Assembly (NCBI GenBank): GCA_900752975.1
Contig: CAADXH010000041.1
Span: 1 to 31,178, forward strand
Length of the DNA: 31,178 nucleotides
DNA from: Bacilli bacterium
GTDB taxonomy: Bacteria > Bacillota_I > Bacilli_A > ML615J-28 > CAG-313
Direction of reading: 5' to 3'
Shown: one piece after another, positions 29,217 through 31,178 of the stretch
How positions within the stretch are numbered: position 1 is the stretch's first letter
Layout of the letters: each line of letters begins with the position of its first letter
The notes under the pieces: generated by a model
The model's database searches: none
The model's input: the letters and a program-made list of their open reading frames with translations, nothing else
What the model was told of the DNA's origin: nothing
Translations under genes and position numbers: made by a program

Positions 29217-30584
29217 ATGAGCCCAAATGTATTAAATAAAAATCAAGAAGTATTATTAACAATAAAAAGAACAGGCATTAATGGTGAAGGAATTGGCTAT
29301 TACAAACGTCTTGCGGTATTTGTTCCTTTTACAATTCCCGGTGAAGAAGTAGTCGTAAGAATGACTGAAATAAAAGATCAATATGCTAAAGGTAAAATTG
29401 TCAAGATTAAAACGCCAGCACCTTCAAGAATTGAACCACCTTGTAAGTATTATGAACAATGTGGAGGATGTCAACTTCTTCATGTAAATTATGAGGAGCA
29501 AGGCAAAATGAAAAAACAAATAGTTGAAGAATCTTTTGCAAGATATTATAATGGCACTTTAAACGAAAAATTATTTAAAGATACTATTACTATGGATAAG
29601 CCTTGGCATTATCGTAATAAAGCGAAACTTCCTGTCCGTTATGATGGTGAAAAATTAGTAACAGGTCTTTATGCATTTGATACAAATAAACTAGTATATA
29701 TAGAAGATTGTCTAGTAGAAAGAGAAGATATCAGAAGCAAAGTAAAAGAAATTTGTGAATTTTTAACAAAATATCAAGTGATAGCTTACAACCCTAAATC
29801 TAAAGATGGAATTCTTCGTCATATAGTCATAAGAAGTTCAAGTTTAACTAAAGATATTCAAGTTACATTAATATTATTCAAACATGATCAAAGAACAATT
29901 AATATTGCGAAAGACTTAATAAAACTTGAAAACATTAAAAGTGTTTATATTAGTATTAATGATGATCCTGATGCTATTGAAAACTTTGGACTTGAAACAT
30001 TTAAAGTAGCTGGTATTGATGCGATTGTTGAAAAATTAGGCCCTTATAAGTTTTCACTACTTCCAACTGCATTTTTTCAATTAAACTGTGAACAAACCGA
30101 AAAACTATATACTCACATCGTAAAAGTTGCTCACCTTCATGGTGAAGAAAATGTAGTAGATGCTTTCTGTGGAGTTGGTACTATAGGCATATGGCTAAGC
30201 AAATATGTAAAAGAAGTAAGAGGTATTGATATTAATAAAGAAGGAATCAAGAGTGCTATTCAAAATGCTCAACTAAATGAAATTCCTAATGCAAGATTCT
30301 ATACAGGTGATATTTTAACTTGCCTTACAAAATGGCGAAAAGAAGGTTTCATTCCTGATGTTTTAGTGGTTGATCCTCCAAGAACGGGACTTGACTTACG
30401 ACTATTAAATTATTTACAACAATTTCCTGTAAGTAGAATTGTCTATGTTTCATGCAATCCTGCTACACTTGCGAAAAACTGTAATCACCTTCAAAAGAAA
30501 TATCATATTCTTCAAATACAACCTCTCGATATGTTCCCACAAACATGTAACGTTGAGTGTGTAGTTTGTCTTGAAAGAAGATAG
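29217..30584 (+). CDS. rlmCD: 23S rRNA (uracil-C5)-methyltransferase, RlmCD/RumA family
   Basis: 455 residues, normal length. An N-terminal TRAM domain (about 10-65) is followed by an iron-sulfur cluster motif (CKYYEQCGGCQLLH) and a C-terminal SAM-dependent methyltransferase (DAFCGVGTIGIWLSKYV; VVDPPRTGLD). The catalytic Cys413 is in YVSCNPATLAKN. In Bacillus RlmCD makes m5U747 and m5U1939. GAAAGAGGTG precedes ATG 29217. Divergent from the InlB-repeat gene. Confidence 0.92.
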   Translation: MSPNVLNKNQEVLLTIKRTGINGEGIGYYKRLAVFVPFTIPGEEVVVRMTEIKDQYAKGKIVKIKTPAPSRIEPPCKYYEQCGGCQLLHVNYEEQGKMKKQIVEESFARYYNGTLNEKLFKDTITMDKPWHYRNKAKLPVRYDGEKLVTGLYAFDTNKLVYIEDCLVEREDIRSKVKEICEFLTKYQVIAYNPKSKDGILRHIVIRSSSLTKDIQVTLILFKHDQRTINIAKDLIKLENIKSVYISINDDPDAIENFGLETFKVAGIDAIVEKLGPYKFSLLPTAFFQLNCEQTEKLYTHIVKVAHLHGEENVVDAFCGVGTIGIWLSKYVKEVRGIDINKEGIKSAIQNAQLNEIPNARFYTGDILTCLTKWRKEGFIPDVLVVDPPRTGLDLRLLNYLQQFPVSRIVYVSCNPATLAKNCNHLQKKYHILQIQPLDMFPQTCNVECVVCLERR

Positions 30585-30823
30585 GTAAAAATAGGGGTTT
30601 TATGAATATTTTGAACTAAAAAATAAAAACTTAAGCAAAAATTCATATAAATAAGTTTAAAATACAATAAATACAACATATACCTTTGGTAAGTTCAACC
30701 TAGGTTTAAGACTGCCAAAAGTCCAAGTATGAGGGAACATAACAGTGAGTTTTAATATTAAAATCTGTATAGTTTTATCATTAAAGTCGGTCAAAAAGTC
30801 TTTTGTAGACTTTTAAAAAATAG

Positions 30824-30884
30824 GCTATTTTCGCAAAAATTCATAGTTTTACTATGATAAAATGCTGAAAATAGCTCTTTTTTT
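30824..30884 (+). terminator. Strong terminator with two-part stem
   Basis: GCTATTTTC (30824-30832) pairs with GAAAATAGC (30867-30875); inside, CATAG/CTATG forms a second hairpin; then TCTTTTTTTT. It lies 240 nt beyond rlmCD. Confidence 0.85.
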
Positions 30885-30900
30885 ATTCAAAAAGTGTAGA

Positions 30901-30953
30901 GCTGTACGGGGAGTTGAACCTTCGTTTTTTACGGCTAGACTGGGGAGTTGAAC
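30901..30953. repeat. Two-copy short direct repeat
   Basis: GGGGAGTTGAAC occurs at 30908-30919 and 30942-30953 (34-bp period), and the preceding bases are also alike (GCTGTAC and GCTAGACT). Two units are too few to call an array. They may be a remnant of a mobile-element end or a protein-binding site. Confidence 0.5.
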
Positions 30954-31178
30954 TAATTTCAAATTTTAGGAACAAGGGGATTTTAATATTAGTATTACTA
31001 CCAACTTTTAAGCATGTTTTAAGGCCTTTGTCAGTTCTTTATCTAAAAAAATTGAAGCTTTTTCAACAAATATCTATTAATATTTTTAAATTTATGATAT
31101 AATAAACATAAATAATCAAGTAAATTGTTAAAAAAATTAATATAGAACAAAATTTAAAAACCGATTATAAAAAAAGAG

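Larger units (their letters stand above)
30585..31178. other. Non-coding 3' region with RNA-like structure
   Basis: No convincing gene. It holds an imperfect long hairpin at 30682-30722 (ACCTTTGG...CCAAAAGT with an inner AACC-TA-GGTT), a small stem AAAAGTC/GACTTTT near 30793-30817, a strong terminator at 30824-30884, a direct repeat at 30901-30953 and a TATAAT near 31098 that may be a promoter for a gene beyond the window. A plus-strand transcript ending at 30884 could be a small RNA or the rlmCD 3' UTR. Confidence 0.5.

Noticed and set aside
30682..30884. Known riboswitch, SRP RNA, RNase P RNA or tmRNA
   Set aside because: I compared the conserved motifs of these RNAs from memory and found no convincing match. 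A covariance search is needed to exclude them fully.
30901..30953. CRISPR array
   Set aside because: There are only two short repeat units with one 22-nt gap, and no cas genes.
30901..30960. tRNA T-arm-like GGTTCAACTCCCC on the minus strand
   Set aside because: The flanking bases do not pair into a 5-bp T stem, and no acceptor, D or anticodon arm can be found around it.
30914..31102. 62-codon plus-strand frame starting with TTG
   Set aside because: It has no ribosome site, an odd composition, and starts inside the direct repeat. It could be a transposase scrap, but I cannot identify it.

Overview
The window is a low-GC (about 30% by eye), gene-dense stretch of a Bacilli-type Firmicute chromosome. 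Gene content and order (rpsF-ssb-rpsR, gdpP-rplI-dnaB; prfA-prmC-tsaC-spoIIR-rpiB; ywzB-like then spoIIQ), AT-rich codon use, good sigma-A promoters and AGGAGG ribosome binding sites point to the Erysipelotrichia / Mollicutes-related side of the Bacilli, perhaps a gut lineage. UGA is still a stop codon and tryptophan is UGG, so it is not a code-4 mollicute. Two sporulation genes (spoIIR, spoIIQ), each behind a sequence resembling a forespore sigma-F promoter, suggest that the organism forms spores or recently did.

Layout. 1-1263: promoter, probable S6:S18-binding leader and the rpsF-ssb-rpsR operon. 1264-5640: an accessory insert in the usual rpsR-gdpP interval. It carries a secreted GH5-type glycosidase lipoprotein, a cluster of small minus-strand ORFs of unknown function, and nested repeats at the module edges. 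5649-9530: a gdpP-rplI in-frame fusion and dnaB. 9546-15877: prfA, a divergent alanine racemase inserted before prmC, an unknown membrane protein, tsaC, spoIIR, rpiB, two small membrane proteins (one ywzB/DUF1146-like) and spoIIQ; the F1Fo ATP synthase operon that lies between rpiB and ywzB in Bacillus is absent. 16051-17616: a 521-codon sigma-70-like gene broken by one in-frame TAA. 17678-19179 (minus): mnmM/ytqB and ytqA. 19309-20848: a DUF1295 membrane enzyme and a convergent YigZ protein. 20942-24234: a CinA C-terminal amidase, tex and acpP. 24269-26701: a FabT-like MarR regulator carrying a long lysine-rich, histone-H1-like tail with an AT-hook, plus an Xaa-Pro peptidase. 26787-29111: a YihY protein, a PdaA-like deacetylase and an InlB-repeat membrane protein. 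29217-30584: rlmCD. The last 590 bases hold no convincing gene but do hold RNA-like hairpins, a strong terminator and a short direct repeat.

Most genes are housekeeping: translation and its quality control (S6, S18, L9, RF1, PrmC, TsaC, MnmM, RlmCD), replication (SSB, DnaB), c-di-AMP turnover, fatty-acid carrier, cell wall. The strongest leads for novelty are the H1-tailed MarR protein with a palindrome over its own promoter, the repeat-bounded accessory insert, a SpoIIR that looks like a lipoprotein, and the GdpP-L9 fusion with a preserved internal start.
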